Positions 53,204 through 62,900 are shown, numbered from the stretch's first letter. The stretch: 64,000 nucleotides of DNA from Flavisericum labens (GCF_045446075.1 NZ_JBJJBQ010000002.1:434001-498000), one strand, 5' to 3'. Notes: generated from the sequence alone by a model not told the origin. A program made the numbers and translations.

Positions 53204-54169
53204 TTAAGCCATTTTTGAAACAAAGTTTTCATTGTATGGCAATCCCGATTTCGCAATTGCAAATGCCTGTTTCAACAGTTTGTTGCAAACCGCCAACAAA
53301 GCCAGCTTTTTACTTTTTCCTTGTGCCACAATCCGTTCAAACAACTCTCTGCAAGCCTTATTGTATTGGCAAGCGGTAAAACTGCTCAGGAACAATTGGT
53401 TCCTTAATTTCTTGTTCCCTATTTTGCTTATCCGACTTCGTCCTCTTACGCTACTGCCAGATTGCCTGATGGTAGGTGTAATACCTGCATAGCAGCACAA
53501 TTGTTTCGAGTTTTCAAACTTTGAAAAACCATCTGTGAATACAACCAATAAAATAGCTGCTTTTTCTCCAATGCCTGGAATGGTTTTTAAAAGCCGTAAT
53601 TGTTCCTGTTGCTCTTCTTTTACCAAGTCTATCAATCGGGCTTCCAGTAGTGCCAGCTCCTTGTTTAAGTGCTTTATGGTTCTGCTCAATGAGCGATACA
53701 CTGCTTTTGAGGGAATGCCCAAAACCTTTTCGCCATCCAGTTTGTTTTTCATGGCCGTACGGTGCTTTACATAAGTATCCATCAAGCGAAGTAACTGCAA
53801 ACATTCGGCTTGACTTTTGTCCTTTGCCGTGTAAAGCGGTACTTCATTGTTACGTGCATATTCACAGATAGATTTCGCATCACTTTTATCTGTTTTTACC
53901 TTCGACAGTTTCATCTGGATAAAGCGCTTTACCGATAATGGGTTTACTACCGAAACAGCATAGCCCTTTTCATATAAATATTGTGCCAAACAATAATGGT
54001 AATAGCCCGTGGCTTCCATGACCACCAAACTTCCCTTTGATAGTTTTTTAATGAATTGCTTAAATCCCTTTTCATTGTTTGTAAACTGATTATATCCTGT
54101 CTCCAAACTAAAAACATCAAAGACATCTTTGCTGATGTCTATTCCAAAAAATTCTGTACTTTTATTCAT
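53204..54169 (-). CDS. IS110-family DEDD recombinase
   Basis: 321 residues from the ATG at 54169; an upstream in-frame reading adds MSFHKTVL, which lies in the untranslated left end. The RuvC-like domain has FFGIDISKDVFDVF (Asp11), LVVMEATGYYHY (Glu52) and KTDKSDAKSICEYA (Asp94 and Asp97). A coiled-coil stretch follows (HLNKELALLEARLIDLVKEE), then the Tnp domain with helix-hairpin-helix LLKTIPGIGEKAAILLV and the serine region TIRQSGSSVRGRSRISKIGN. Such enzymes use an RNA to choose both element ends and target, cut with the Ser and resolve with the DEDD site. The reading frame is intact, so it may be active. Confidence 0.95.
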   Translation of the reverse strand: MNKSTEFFGIDISKDVFDVFSLETGYNQFTNNEKGFKQFIKKLSKGSLVVMEATGYYHYCLAQYLYEKGYAVSVVNPLSVKRFIQMKLSKVKTDKSDAKSICEYARNNEVPLYTAKDKSQAECLQLLRLMDTYVKHRTAMKNKLDGEKVLGIPSKAVYRSLSRTIKHLNKELALLEARLIDLVKEEQQEQLRLLKTIPGIGEKAAILLVVFTDGFSKFENSKQLCCYAGITPTIRQSGSSVRGRSRISKIGNKKLRNQLFLSSFTACQYNKACRELFERIVAQGKSKKLALLAVCNKLLKQAFAIAKSGLPYNENFVSKMA

Positions 54170-54184
54170 AAGAACTGTTTTATG

Positions 54185-54340
54185 AAAGGACACTCTACTT
54201 TGCTTTCAACAACTTAAAAACGAGATCTTGGTCTCACAGAACTGAACGAAATTAAAGTAGAAAAGAGAGGGGATTATCAATGTTGCCGAAGTCTAAAGCT
54301 TCACCGTATATACTAACCTTAATCCTCTCTTTTGTTCTTT
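54185..54340 (-). ncRNA. Candidate bridge RNA, first copy
   Basis: Read 5' to 3' on the minus strand there are two stem-loops. The first (54333-54261) closes with AAAAGAGAGG and CCTCTCTTTT and carries an inner hairpin (GAAG/CTTC at 54288-54302); its loop has the plus-strand sequence CCGTATA (54304-54310), equal to the target flank at 54623-54629. The second region (54245-54211) has AGAACTGA (54238-54245), equal to the right end with core at 53178-53185, and AACTTAA (54211-54217), equal to the left end at 54371-54377. These match the target and donor guides of a bridge RNA. The right-target guide is unclear (CGGCAACA against GGCTAACAA). Ends are approximate. Confidence 0.6.
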
Positions 54341-54378
54341 CTGATTTATATCAAATTTAATTAAAAGTCAAACTTAAG

Positions 54379-54622
54379 ATGTCTATTCCAAAAAATTCTG
54401 TACTTTTATTCATAAGAACTGTTTTATGAAAGGACACTCTACTTTGCTTTCAACAACTTAAAAACGAGATCTTGGTCTCACAGAACTGAACGAAATTAAA
54501 GTAGAAAAGAGAGGGGATTATCAATGTTGCCGAAGTCTAAAGCTTCACCGTATATACTAACCTTAATCCTCTCTTTTGTTCTTTCTGATTTATATCAAAT
54601 TTAATTAAAAGTCAAACTTAAG
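54379..54622 (-). mobile_element. Truncated second copy of the IS110 left end
   Basis: This copy ends at codon 12 of the transposase; its frame runs MNKSTEFFGIDI then LSLTFN and a stop, so it makes no enzyme. It keeps the edge and AG core at 54621-54622 against the CCGTATA side of the target. That side still holds the half-site matched by the target guide, so a second insertion there followed by deletion would explain the layout. Confidence 0.85.
54429..54584 (-). ncRNA. Candidate bridge RNA, second identical copy
   Basis: Same sequence as the first candidate, shifted by 244 bases, with CCGTATA at 54548-54554 and AGAACTGA at 54482-54489. If its promoter is within the duplicated unit this would double the RNA dose without a second recombinase. 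Confidence 0.5.
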
Positions 54623-54785
54623 CCGTATAAAATTAATTGCTAGTTCGAGCCTACTTACGAAAGTCTTCTCGGACTTTCTATCTGTGATTTATTTGCTAAC
54701 TTTAATACTTAACCACGTAACGAAATGATTCACCAGTTCGTTAGGCAACATTTAAAATTATAATAAAAACCAAATAATCAATATT

Positions 54786-55214
54786 ATGAAACTAAAGACA
54801 GTACGTACCTTGATTTTTTTGGCAGTTTTTATTTTTACCGGCTGCTCAAATGAAAAGAAAAATCAAAATATCGATGCAAAGGAAGATGTTATTCAATCAC
54901 TGAAAATTGAAAACTTACTCCGCGATTCTTTGGAACTGGAAGAAGGAATTGAAGTCATTATGAGTTACATAGAGCTTCCTAAAAACACAACGCTCCCAAC
55001 TCATTATCATCCTGGTGAAGAATTTGTTTATTTAATACAAGGATCTGGAGAATTAACCTTAAAGGACAAATCAAAAATAATCATTAAGGCTGGTGAAACG
55101 GCGAAAGTACCACTTAGACATGTTCATAGTTTTTCATCATTAAATGAAGATGTAAAAGGAGTTGTTTTTAGAGTTCATGAAAAAGGACAACCAGATCGTA
55201 TTTTAGTAGAATAG
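54786..55214 (+). CDS. Cupin-domain lipoprotein
   Basis: 142 residues. The lipoprotein signal is LIFLAVFIFTGCSNEKK with the lipobox FTGC. The cupin motif 1 is PTHYHPGEEFVYLIQGSGEL (two His, Glu) and motif 2 is PLRHVHSFSSLNEDVKGVVF. Single-domain cupins of this kind bind a metal and may act on a small molecule in the periplasm; the substrate is unknown. It starts 40 bases after the GTTAGGC end of the attC-like site, so it looks like the next cassette. Downstream GCTTAACAAATG (55222-55233) may open another, poorly kept, site. Confidence 0.85.
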   Translation: MKLKTVRTLIFLAVFIFTGCSNEKKNQNIDAKEDVIQSLKIENLLRDSLELEEGIEVIMSYIELPKNTTLPTHYHPGEEFVYLIQGSGELTLKDKSKIIIKAGETAKVPLRHVHSFSSLNEDVKGVVFRVHEKGQPDRILVE

Positions 55215-55523
55215 ATGTGAGCTTAACAAATGACTGTTTTATAACAATAGCTTAAAGCTAGCATTTGGGATAGATAAGACACCGTACACAGGCCGTTACC
55301 GTATATTATGAAAAATAGGATTTTTAAAATATATAAAACTCCTAAAGAAAATGGCGAAAAAATCACTCATTTTTAGAAAAAGAAATTAAAAATGCAGTCG
55401 GCATTTTCACTAAATCGATATTCGTATGAAGCGTTTAAACATAAATGCCCAACATTAAAACTATATACCTTAATCATTTTTTAAAATTCATTTTCCAAAA
55501 TTGATTCAAATAATACAACTCAC
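55215..55523. other. Gene-free interval after the cupin cassette
   Basis: Contains GCTTAACAAATG just after the cupin stop and GGCCGTTACC near 55290, which could be the ends of a decayed recombination site, and a 22-codon frame at 55308 (MKNRIFKIYKTPKENGEKITHF) without known family. Nothing firm. Confidence 0.35.
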
Positions 55524-56483
55524 ATGAAGAAAAAGTCAGCTTTAATTTTTGCACTAGTAAGTACTTTAGCATTTTCACAAAACCCCTTAAATTTTGGAAG
55601 TAATATTAGAACTGCTGACCCATCTGCCCATGTTTGGAAAGATGGCAGGTTGTATATCTACGCTTCACATGATGAAGAATGCCAAGAAGATTTTTGGATG
55701 AAAGACTGGCATGTGTTTTCATCAGATGATTTAATAAATTGGAAAGACCATGGAGCGTGTTTATCGGTTGACGATTTGTCTTGGGCCGATAATTATGCTT
55801 GGGCACCTGATTGTGCATACAAAGATGGCAAATATTACTTTTGTTTCCCTGCAGGTACTGGCCATAAAGACCGCATAAATCCAGAAAACAGTACCAAATG
55901 GATGGGAGTGGGGATTGCTGTAAGCGAATCTCCAACGGGACCTTTTGTAGACCATATTGGTGCGCCACTATGGACGGAGCCATATTCCAACGACCCTTGT
56001 TTGTTTATTGACGACGGAACACCTTATTTATATGTGCATGGTAAGGGTGCAGATTATAACGTGGTGCAGCTTACTGATGATATGAATGCTGTGAAAGGCG
56101 ATTTTCAAAAAATGGATATGGGAGGTTACGAACCTTCTATGGAAGGTCCTTGGGTTTTTAAAAGAGAAGATAATTATTATTTTACCATGCCTGAAGGAAA
56201 TCGAGTACTGACATACTATATGTCTGATTCACCAAAAGGACCTTGGGAATATAAGGGTATTATTATGAAGCAGGAGCACGAAAGCAATAACCATCACTCT
56301 ATTGTTGAGTACAATGGGCAATGGATTTTATTTTATCACCGCTGGATGGATACGGGTGATGTATGTGATAACAGAAAAAGACAACGCCAAATTTGTGCCG
56401 AATACCTTTATTTTAATGAAGATGGTACCATTCAGTTGGTAAAAAGAACTGAGGAGGGCTTATCGGCTGAGCCAAAAAAATAA
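55524..56483 (+). CDS. Family 43 glycoside hydrolase, secreted
   Basis: 319 residues. A signal peptide (cleavage after FSQ, near residue 19) precedes the five-bladed propeller. IRTADPSAHVWKDGRLYIYA gives the base Asp32, WAPDCAYKDGKYYFCF the second acidic site (Asp96), SNDPCLFIDDGTPYLY the pKa-modulating Asp, and EPSMEGPWVFKREDNYYFTM the general acid Glu. NNHHSIVEYNGQWILFYHRW is the family's metal/His segment. It acts on plant or algal arabinoxylan-type glycans, probably as xylosidase or arabinofuranosidase. No SusCD pair is nearby, so it is not in a full polysaccharide locus. Confidence 0.93.
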   Translation: MKKKSALIFALVSTLAFSQNPLNFGSNIRTADPSAHVWKDGRLYIYASHDEECQEDFWMKDWHVFSSDDLINWKDHGACLSVDDLSWADNYAWAPDCAYKDGKYYFCFPAGTGHKDRINPENSTKWMGVGIAVSESPTGPFVDHIGAPLWTEPYSNDPCLFIDDGTPYLYVHGKGADYNVVQLTDDMNAVKGDFQKMDMGGYEPSMEGPWVFKREDNYYFTMPEGNRVLTYYMSDSPKGPWEYKGIIMKQEHESNNHHSIVEYNGQWILFYHRWMDTGDVCDNRKRQRQICAEYLYFNEDGTIQLVKRTEEGLSAEPKK

Positions 56484-56501
56484 GTGTGTTATCCATAAGT
56501 T

Positions 56502-57392
56502 TTAAACAGCAGGCCTAATATCTACGGCCACTTTCATTTTGTTTTTACCAGTGCTGTAAATAACACCTTTTAGAGGTGGTACATCGTAATAATCACGTCC
56601 GTAGGCCACTATAATATGTTGGTTCTTGGGGATTTGATTATTGGTTGGGTCAAAATCTACCCAACCGAAATGTGGTATATAAACCGAAAACCAGGCATGC
56701 GATGCGTCCGTTCCTACCAGTTTTTCTTTACCGGGCGGCGGCAGTGTTTCAATATAGCCGCTTACATAACGAGCAGGTAGGCCTACCGCACGAACACAGG
56801 CAATGGCGATGTGCGCAAAATCTTGGCAAACCCCTTTTTTTTGTTTTATGACTTCATGTATGGGCGTAGCGACATTGGTTACTTTGGTGTTGAATTCAAA
56901 ATCGTTGAAAATACGCTGCATGAGCTCGTGGGCAGCTTCAAAGACAGAACGCTCTGGCTGAAAGGATATTTCAGCATAAGCCTGAATTTCTGGTGAAATT
57001 TTTGCAATCAGAACAGACTCTAGTATAAACTGCTTTATATCTGTAAATTCTGGTTTGAACCCTTTCAAGGCCTCTTGAGCCTCTCTTAAAGTGATTTTTT
57101 GTCCGTCAATAGAATCATTTATATTAGGGCTTAGAGTGAAATCTCTCAGAACTTTACTTTTAGCCGTTACTTTTAATTTGGTATGATGTTGCTGAATTGC
57201 AAAACGCGTAATGGTGTTACCAAAAAAATCTATTCTTTCTGAAAATTCTGTAGGTTCTGGGCTTATTTCCAATTGGTGATCTAAAACTTTTTGACCTAGG
57301 ATATCCTGTGGTTTTACAGTAGCAATATTGTGGCAAAAGGTAACCCCGTGCTCGTATTCATAACTTGTGGTATGTGAAATTTGAAAAGTCAT
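56502..57392 (-). CDS. Transglutaminase-like protease
   Basis: 296 residues. The N-terminal beta domain (Bact_transglu_N, with SYEYEHGVTFCHNIATVKPQ and FFGNTITRFAIQQHHTKLKV) leads to the core: GVCQDFAHIAIACVRAVGLP with the catalytic Cys, ASHAWFSVYIPHFGW with His, and VDFDPTNNQIPKNQHI with Asp. It is a probable peptidase or cross-linking enzyme in the cytoplasm. Its start is directly after the stop of the ATP-grasp gene, and this is the last gene in the three-gene operon. Confidence 0.93.
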   Translation of the reverse strand: MTFQISHTTSYEYEHGVTFCHNIATVKPQDILGQKVLDHQLEISPEPTEFSERIDFFGNTITRFAIQQHHTKLKVTAKSKVLRDFTLSPNINDSIDGQKITLREAQEALKGFKPEFTDIKQFILESVLIAKISPEIQAYAEISFQPERSVFEAAHELMQRIFNDFEFNTKVTNVATPIHEVIKQKKGVCQDFAHIAIACVRAVGLPARYVSGYIETLPPPGKEKLVGTDASHAWFSVYIPHFGWVDFDPTNNQIPKNQHIIVAYGRDYYDVPPLKGVIYSTGKNKMKVAVDIRPAV

Positions 57393-59951
57393 TTATTCAA
57401 GCGGAAAATTTTGGGTAAACATCTGTTTTTGCTGATAGGAATGATTGAAATACGTATCAGAAATAGCCATTGAGGCATCATGCAGCAGATTACTTATTTT
57501 TGATAGCATGTCATCTAGGTTTTTTCGATGTTTTCCTGTGTTGTCGGTTTGCAAAAGTAAATCGAGATTAGCGTTTTGAATTAAACAAAAAGCTTCATTA
57601 ATGTTTTCTTGGCATTTGATAAATGTATGCGTTCCCTTTGATTCTGGTAATCTTGACATGTCTTTTTTTAACCTTCCAATTTGATAGGATAATGATTTGG
57701 AGTATTCTTTGTCCAGTAAAATGAGCTGGATGACGTTGCCTATGCTCAAATACGAACGGTAACTGTATCGATAGATATTTAAACTTTCATGGCTGGTTAA
57801 TAGTGATTCTAAAATTTCGTATTGCAAATGTTCGTCGTGGTCAAAAATAAGTAACGACCTGCATTTGGCGATACTCATCATGGCTTGTTCGGTCTGTAGC
57901 CCAATAAAATAGAGCAATAAACCTTGGTTAACCAATATGCTTTCTTCAATAAGTCCCATAAACGCGATTAATCGGGTAACAATGCGGTCTAGTATTTTTG
58001 AGAGTTCGTTAATAGATTTGTCTTCGGTTTCTAAAAATTTTGCCCATTGTCTATTAATACCATCAAAAACACGCCACATATCTTTAGACCACAAGCTTCT
58101 CAAGGTATAATAAGAATTGCTGAAACTGGACATGATTTGGGCTAAACTACCTAATCGCTTTTCATCGGTCATTAAGGAAACAATCTCTTTTAACGGATTG
58201 CTTAAAGCTTTTGAAGCACCTTTGCCAACAAAACCAGGAAAAGTAGAAGTAATGTTGGTAATTGATTTGTAAAGCAGGTTTAAGCTTTCTGAATTAGAAT
58301 TACGAGTATTATATTGGTCTTGGTTCATCTTGTTAAGAACCATGCGCAAATAACGCGTAGTAACTAAGGCACGACCTAAGTAGCGACCCGACCAATAAAG
58401 GTTTTCGGCCGTATTACTTGGTAAATCATTAATATCTGAAATTGAAATTTTACAGGTACTGTCCCAAGAATAATTTTGAATGTTGGTTTGTTCGTTATCT
58501 GAAACCACCCAAAAGTCCTTACTGATGCCACCACGTTGGTTAGAAACAAATAAGGTTTCTCGCTCGGCAGCCACACGCACTAAACCACCTGGCATTACAT
58601 TGTAAATGTCATCTTTAGCAATGGCAAATGTCCGGCAAATTACTTTTCGGGGTTCTAAAGAGCCATTTTTAAAATCGGGCGCTGTCGAAAACGATATTTT
58701 CTCTTGGGCCACAAATGTATAGGGTGCCAATAAAATTTCTTTCTTTAAATTTTCCAGTGCGGTGTCATCTAAAAACTCACAGAAGAAAATATTTTCCCTG
58801 TTGGAGCGGTCAATGCGTTTTACAACCAAATCTCTTAAATGGTTTAAAACATAATCGCGCTCTTTTTCTTGTCCACACCACCAAGATGCAATTTGCGGTA
58901 AGATTAAATCTTCATCTAAAAAATAGTTACAAATAGCATTCATAAAGGGTATTAGACCAGAATTTTCAAGAATACCACTTCCAATAGGGTTAACAATGGC
59001 GACTTGCTGCTCTCTAACCACATCCAATAAACCAGCTACGCCCAAATAGGAATCTTCCCTAAGTTCTAAAGGGTCCATAAACACATCATCAACACGGCGC
59101 AATACAACATCAACCTGTTTGAGTTCTTTTAAGGTTTTCATCCATAATTTACCATTTCTAACTACTAAATCGTTTCCTGAAACCAAAGGATATCCCAAGA
59201 AGGACGCCATGTAAGAGTGTTCAAAATACGTTTCGTTATGTGGTCCCGGTGTTAATACAACAATATTGGGGTTTTCTCTATTTTGTGGTGCCGCTTTAAT
59301 AAGCATTTGGTTGAGCTCATAAAAGAAAGCCGAAGGTTGTTTAATGTTTATATTTTGGAAAATATTTGGTAAAACTTTGCTAAGTGCATATCTGTTTTCT
59401 AGGGCATAACCCATTCCGGAAGGTGCCTGCGTTCTATCACTTACCACCCACATACGACCATCAGGACCTCTTGCCAAATCTGATGAATAAATGAGCAGAT
59501 TTTTGGATGTTTTATATTGAATTTGGTCACATTGCCTTAAAAACCCGCGATGGGCAAAAATAATTTCTTGCGGAATAATGCCGTTTTTTATCAGCTCGCG
59601 TTTGCCGTAAACATCTTCTAAAATCAGGTTAAATAGTTCTGCGCGTTGTGCAATACCACTTTCAATAGTTTTCCATTCGTTCTCATGAATTAAAAAAGGA
59701 ACGATGTTTAAACGCCACGACCTGCGTATACCATTGGGGTCATTGTAAACATTGTAGGTTACACCGTTTTCTTCCATCAACCAATTGACTTCGTTTTGTT
59801 TGGTCAATAGGTTTTTGGTGTCCATTTGGGTTAAATTATGGAGTAATTTTTCCCAATTTGAGTTAACGGTCATATTAGATTTTAATACTTCATCATAATT
59901 CCTGAAATCGGAAAAATAATTTTGAAATAAGGTATTTGAATCTATGGGCAT
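57393..59951 (-). CDS. Circularly permuted ATP-grasp ligase fused to alpha-E domain
   Basis: 852 residues. About 1-470 is the circularly permuted ATP-grasp type 2 domain: NGIRRSWRLNIVPFLIHENE, RGFLRQCDQIQYKTSKNLLI, SSDLARGPDGRMWVVSDRTQ, NIVVLTPGPHNETYFEHSYM, VVLRRVDDVFMDPLELREDS, and NPIGSGILENSGLIPFMNAI. From about 510 the alpha-E domain (SNTAENLYWSGRYLGRALVT) makes a helical bundle. Elsewhere these are usually separate genes; fusion is known in Bacteroidota. The ligase should make a peptide bond using ATP, and the neighbours point to synthesis of a small peptide-like compound or a peptide tag. Confidence 0.92.
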   Translation of the reverse strand: MPIDSNTLFQNYFSDFRNYDEVLKSNMTVNSNWEKLLHNLTQMDTKNLLTKQNEVNWLMEENGVTYNVYNDPNGIRRSWRLNIVPFLIHENEWKTIESGIAQRAELFNLILEDVYGKRELIKNGIIPQEIIFAHRGFLRQCDQIQYKTSKNLLIYSSDLARGPDGRMWVVSDRTQAPSGMGYALENRYALSKVLPNIFQNINIKQPSAFFYELNQMLIKAAPQNRENPNIVVLTPGPHNETYFEHSYMASFLGYPLVSGNDLVVRNGKLWMKTLKELKQVDVVLRRVDDVFMDPLELREDSYLGVAGLLDVVREQQVAIVNPIGSGILENSGLIPFMNAICNYFLDEDLILPQIASWWCGQEKERDYVLNHLRDLVVKRIDRSNRENIFFCEFLDDTALENLKKEILLAPYTFVAQEKISFSTAPDFKNGSLEPRKVICRTFAIAKDDIYNVMPGGLVRVAAERETLFVSNQRGGISKDFWVVSDNEQTNIQNYSWDSTCKISISDINDLPSNTAENLYWSGRYLGRALVTTRYLRMVLNKMNQDQYNTRNSNSESLNLLYKSITNITSTFPGFVGKGASKALSNPLKEIVSLMTDEKRLGSLAQIMSSFSNSYYTLRSLWSKDMWRVFDGINRQWAKFLETEDKSINELSKILDRIVTRLIAFMGLIEESILVNQGLLLYFIGLQTEQAMMSIAKCRSLLIFDHDEHLQYEILESLLTSHESLNIYRYSYRSYLSIGNVIQLILLDKEYSKSLSYQIGRLKKDMSRLPESKGTHTFIKCQENINEAFCLIQNANLDLLLQTDNTGKHRKNLDDMLSKISNLLHDASMAISDTYFNHSYQQKQMFTQNFPLE

Positions 59952-59957
59952 TCGGTG

Positions 59958-62900
59958 TTACTTTTTTCTTAAATCTAGCGTTACAGGAAATTCTGCATTT
60001 ACCGATAATTCTTTGTACTTAAATTTTTTAGAGCTGTATTGTTTTTTGATAGTTTTGTATTCTTCTTTGCTAATTTTACCACCTTTATCATCAATAATAT
60101 CGCCTTGCGTGTGTCCAATATCCCAAAAACGATTAATACGTCTAGATTCGGCTTCAAGGCTATTTATAGGATAGGTTTCGTAGGCACGTCCTCCGGGATG
60201 GCCTACAAAATAAGTACAACCGCCTAGGGAGTGCTTATTCCAAGTGTCAACAATATCAAAAACCAACGGGGCATCTACGCCAATTGTGGGGTGCAATGCC
60301 GAATAAGGATTCCAAGCTTTATAACGTATGCCGGCAACATATTCACCTTTTACACCAGTGCTTGTTAAAGGCACTTTTACACCGTTGCAAGTTACAACAT
60401 ATCTTTTAGTTGTAAAGTTTGATACTTTAATTTGTACGCGCTCCAATGAAGAATCAACATATCTTGCTGTTCCACCACCAGACATCTCTTCGCCTAAAAC
60501 GTTCCATGGTTCGATGGCAGCCCGCAATTCAAAATGAACATCGTTAATTGTGGTCATACCGTAGAGCGGAAACCTGAACTCGAAAAATGGATTAAACCAA
60601 TCTTCTTTGAAATCGTAACCCGCTTTATTGAGTTGCTTAACAATACTTTTAATGTCTTCACGAACAAAATGTTCTATTAAAAACTTATCGTGCAGTTCGG
60701 TTCCCCAGCGAATTAAATCATGCTCATAGGGTGTTTTCCAAAACCAAGCTACTAATGTTCTAACCAGTAAATTTTGCATCAAACTCATTTGTGGATGCGG
60801 TGGCATATCGAAGGCACGGAGCTCTAAAATACCCAAACGTCCGGTAGATGAATCAGGTGAATATAGTTTATCAATACAGAATTCTGCACGGTGGGTGTTT
60901 CCTGTTAAATCGGTCAATAGATGACGGAATAACCTATCGGTTAACCAAAAAGGCACATCGCCACCTTTTGGGATTTTGCTGAAGGCAATTTCCAGCTCGT
61001 ATAGATTTTCCATTCGGGCTTCGTCAATACGGGGAGCTTGACTTGTAGCCCCGATAAAGGCACCCGAAAATAAATAGGAAAGCCCAGGATGGTGTTGCCA
61101 AAAAGTGAGCAGACTTCGCAATAAGCTAGGTTTCCGCAACAATGGGCTATCAGCTGGCGAAACACCTCCTAATGTTACGTGATTACCTCCACCAGTACCC
61201 GTATGCTTACCGTCAAGCATAAACTTCTCAGTACCTAATCGTGATTGTTTGGCATGTTCATATAAGGTAAGGGTATTGTGCGTGAGTTCTTTCCAGTTTT
61301 TTGCCGGTTGTACATTTATTTCAATAACACCAGGATCTGGCGTTATTTTCATGGATTCCAAACGATTATCGTGAGGCGGGTCATAACCTTCAAAAACAAC
61401 TGGGATATCAAGCTCTTTAGATGTCGCTTCAATGGCGGCAATGAGGTCTAGATAAAACTCAGCGGCATCTAATGGCGGTAAAAACAAATGAAGTTTATTG
61501 TCTCTTACCTCCGAACAAAGGGCTGTACGAACAAAATATTCGTTCTTACTTTCTTTAACACCTTCGCTTTTAGTTTTTTCAAATCGTTTTTCCACAGTGT
61601 TTGAATAAATGGGAAAGGCATCCTGTTTTGAAAATTGGTCGGGTTCAAATTTTGGAAATTCTTCTTGTTTTGGTTTTTTTATTAGTGAATCTAACGGTAA
61701 TCTTAGTCCGATAGGTGAATTTCCAGGAATAAGAAAAATGTGCTTTCTACGGAATTTCCAGTCACTTGTATGCCATATTCCTTCAGAATTATTTAATGGC
61801 AGTACATAGCCAATAGGTTTTGAAGTCCCTCCTTTTAAAATTTCTTTCAGTTTATCTTTTACCAATAAATTACCATCTTCTTTTGTGGGGTCTATATCTA
61901 TTGGGACTTGACCTTCTTGCCAAAGGAAATAAAAACTATCTTCGTATGTCGGTTTAATGTTTTTATCGGAAACACCTAGGTATTTGGTAAGTGTTTTTAA
62001 GAATTTCTTATCGGCATCTTTCGGTAATTTTTTGTTCTCTGAAAACAACGAAAGCAGGTTTTTGTTATTCCAAATAGGTTTACCGTCTTTTCGCCAGCAA
62101 ATCTCAATAGACCAGCGGGGAAGTGGCTCTCCGGGATACCATTTACCCTGCGCTTGATGCAAAACGCCACCTTTTCCAAATTCGTCAAATAACCGTGCTG
62201 ATAGGTCTCTAGCCAATTCACGTTTGTGTTCTCCATCGGCATCGGTATTCCATTCGGGCGATTCCATATCATCAATAGAGACAAATGTCGGCTCGCCTCC
62301 CATGGTTAAACGTACATCACCCTTTTCTAGTTCTTCTTCAACTTTATATCCTAAATTGTAAATGGCATTCCATTGCTCTTCTGTGTAAGGCTTTGTTACC
62401 CTGGGTGATTCAAAAATTCGTTTTACAGAATTTTCAAAAAAGAATTCTGTTTCACAAACATCGGTCATTCCAGATACAGGAGCCGCACTCTCAAAAGACG
62501 GTGTACATGCTAAGGGGATATGCCCTTCACCAGCCAATAGACCAGAAGTGGCATCAAAACCAATCCAACCAGCACCAGGAATGTAAACCTCCGCCCAGGC
62601 GTGTAAATCGGTAAAATCTTCTTCAGGTCCAGAAGGGCCGTCCAACGATTTTTCATCAGATTTTAACTGTACCAAATAACCCGATACAAAACGGGCACCA
62701 TATCCTAAATGACGCAGAATCTGCACAAATAACCATGCGTAATCTCTACATGATCCGTTTTTTTGCCCAAGTGTTTGTTCGCATGTTTGCACACCGGGGT
62801 CCATTCGAATATTATAATTTAAAAACTCATATATTTTTCGGTTGATGTCAATTAAAAAATAAATGGTTTTTCTTGGTGATAAATCAACAGTTTTAAGAAA

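Larger units (their letters stand above)
53178..54378 (-). mobile_element. IS110-family insertion sequence, complete copy
   Basis: About 1,200 bases with the transposase on the minus strand and a left end of about 210 untranslated bases. AG (CT on the transposase strand) occurs at both edges: 53178-53179 next to the right end and 54377-54378 at the left end, with no inverted repeats and no longer target duplication, as usual in IS110 elements, where the two-base core is the crossover. The left-end region carries a structured RNA candidate. Confidence 0.85.
54134..54621. repeat. Perfect 244-bp tandem duplication of the IS left end
   Basis: 54134-54377 and 54378-54621 are identical. The unit covers the first 12 transposase codons, the untranslated left end and the left edge of the element. 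The exact identity means the event is recent or maintained. Confidence 0.97.
53169..54746 (+). other. attC-like recombination site, split by an IS110 element
   Basis: Joining GGCTAACAAAG (53169-53179) to CCGTATA... (from 54623) rebuilds a site of about 135 bases ending GTTAGGC (54740-54746). Its outer ends are imperfect inverted repeats (GGCTAAC and GTTAGGC), and the inside has a hairpin GAAAGTC/GACTTTC at 54659-54665 and 54672-54678 with a 6-base loop. This folding, with the exact GTTRRRY core next to a new gene start, is what integron attC sites look like. From memory, similar elements flank single genes in other Bacteroidota; I cannot check that here. No integrase gene is in the window. 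Confidence 0.6.

Noticed and set aside
54379..54622. Second functional IS copy
   Set aside because: It has 12 codons of the recombinase and then a stop, so it cannot move on its own.
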